Shown here one piece after another: positions 63,564 to 64,000 of a stretch of DNA of 64,000 bases (its first letter is position 1; each line of letters begins with the position of its first letter). The notes below the pieces were generated by a model. The model was given only the letters and a program-made list of their open reading frames with translations, was not told where the DNA came from and did not search any database. This stretch comes from Acidobacteriota bacterium. GTDB lineage: Bacteria; Acidobacteriota; UBA890; WLXD01. A program made the translations under genes and the position numbers. The stretch is from the NCBI GenBank assembly GCA_012103255.1, contig WLXD01000007.1, forward strand, positions 186,001-250,000. The letters are read 5' to 3'.

Positions 63564-63891
63564 ATCGCGACCACCCAGAGTCGTTGAATGGCTGGCCGCT
63601 GTTCTACCCGAGTCCCGGCGCCAGCTGATGTTCGAGCCGCTCTGCGCGGAGTTGTGGCGCGACAGGGTTGCTGCCGGGCGCGGCGCCGGCCCGAGGGTGC
63701 TGTTCTGGGGCCGAATCGCGGGCAACTTCGTCGGCACCCTCTTCCTGTCCTGGCCACGCTACTTCCGCGATCAAGGAAGGTTCACGCGTCTTGGCAAGGC
63801 CACCGTACTGGCGGCCGGAGCCGTCACCGCTCTGTTCGTGGCGGCGCTGGTCGACTGGGCGATCTTCGTCGTACGCCACGACTTGTTCTGA
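63556..63891 (+). CDS. Stand-alone prefix-domain membrane protein (no permease)
   Basis: Protein of 111 residues starting at TTG inside the PadR gene's last codons. Its first half, RPPRVVEWLAAVLPESRRQ, EPLCAELWRDRVAAG and VLFWGRIAGNFVGTLFL, matches the type A prefix domain of the permeases (compare WLVARFLPGGER, GDLAEGH and WYWRQAVGI). The second half is one membrane helix (TVLAAGAVTALFVAALVDWA) and a short tail. No MacB or FtsX part follows; the gene ends at a TGA at 63889-63891 and the next gene is on the other strand. It may be a minimal partner of the PadR or the remnant of a lost permease. Confidence 0.72.
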   Translation: MAESRPPRVVEWLAAVLPESRRQLMFEPLCAELWRDRVAAGRGAGPRVLFWGRIAGNFVGTLFLSWPRYFRDQGRFTRLGKATVLAAGAVTALFVAALVDWAIFVVRHDLF

Positions 63892-63912
63892 GTTCGGCCC
63901 GCCCCGTGGCGG

Positions 63913-64000
63913 TCAGCGCATCCGCCAGATCGTGGTGCCCGACGGCGTGGCAACCTCGAGTTTGATGACGTAGGGCTCCGCCTCGGCCAACCAGAAGGTC
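63913..64000 (-). CDS. C-terminal end of an unidentified protein (start beyond window)
   Basis: The reverse strand reads 28 residues from the window edge, WLAEAEPYVIKLEVATPSG followed by TTIWRMR, to a TGA at 63913-63915. The ending resembles exported lipid- or ligand-binding proteins (DUF3108-like) but too little is present to assign a family. It converges with the prefix-protein gene. Confidence 0.45.
   Translation of the reverse strand, partial: TFWLAEAEPYVIKLEVATPSGTTIWRMR

Noticed and set aside
1-64000. Mobile element or prophage origin for the permease cluster
   Set aside because: No transposase, integrase, tRNA attachment site or long flanking repeat was found, and composition appears even across the window.

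Overview
This is a GC-rich, densely coded 64 kb bacterial chromosome segment with no rRNA, tRNA, CRISPR array, transposase or integrase that I could see. Lipoprotein signals, two TonB-dependent receptors and periplasmic beta-propellers show a Gram-negative diderm. The many PadR regulator plus duplicated MacB/FtsX permease pairs (the family called ADOP, acidobacterial duplicated orphan permeases), together with S9 and tricorn-type peptidases, point to Acidobacteriota or a close relative. The phylum is an inference, not something the sequence states.

Layout. 1-3.8 kb: a MacA/MacB-like export pair (permease cut by the left edge) and a secreted PQQ-type propeller, all on the minus strand. 3.9-8.9 kb: a tightly overlapping operon for membrane-lipid modification (DUF1295 protein, FAD amine-oxidase-like protein, DUF1365 protein, cyclopropane-fatty-acid-synthase-type methyltransferase, acyl-CoA desaturase). 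It is followed on the same strand by a frameshifted TonB receptor, a fasciclin protein with a strong terminator, a class II photolyase, an SRPBCC protein and a DUF523/DUF1722 protein (to 15.1 kb). This resembles the light/singlet-oxygen response gene set of other bacteria. 15-45 kb and 55-64 kb: the permease territory, with eight FtsX/MacB-type permeases mixed with secreted enzymes and propellers (tandem PQQ propellers, S9 peptidase, BNR/sialidase-like protein, TAP-like hydrolase). 45-55 kb: small metabolic and hypothetical genes, a lone LolD/MacB-type ATPase, a His/Asp-rich TonB receptor with a small Cys-rich exported protein (probable metal uptake), and a tricorn-type protease.

The most interesting pattern is a rule linking regulator and permease. 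Six of the eight permeases carry an extra N-terminal prefix domain, and each of these six directly follows a PadR gene, in five cases with a 4-base start/stop overlap. The two permeases without a prefix have no PadR. The prefix comes in two types that match two PadR types. At the right end a seventh PadR gene is paired with a 111-residue protein that is only a prefix domain plus a membrane helix, with no permease at all. Each PadR gene has its own palindromes in its promoter region, different in sequence from the others. Together this suggests a modular PadR/prefix membrane signalling unit, with the permease as one possible output.

Four long genes (TonB receptor near 10861, S9 peptidase near 27670, hydrolase near 40384, permease near 56975) are each broken by one small indel while remaining well conserved on both sides. 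Indel errors in the assembly are the simplest explanation, but I cannot prove that from one sequence.
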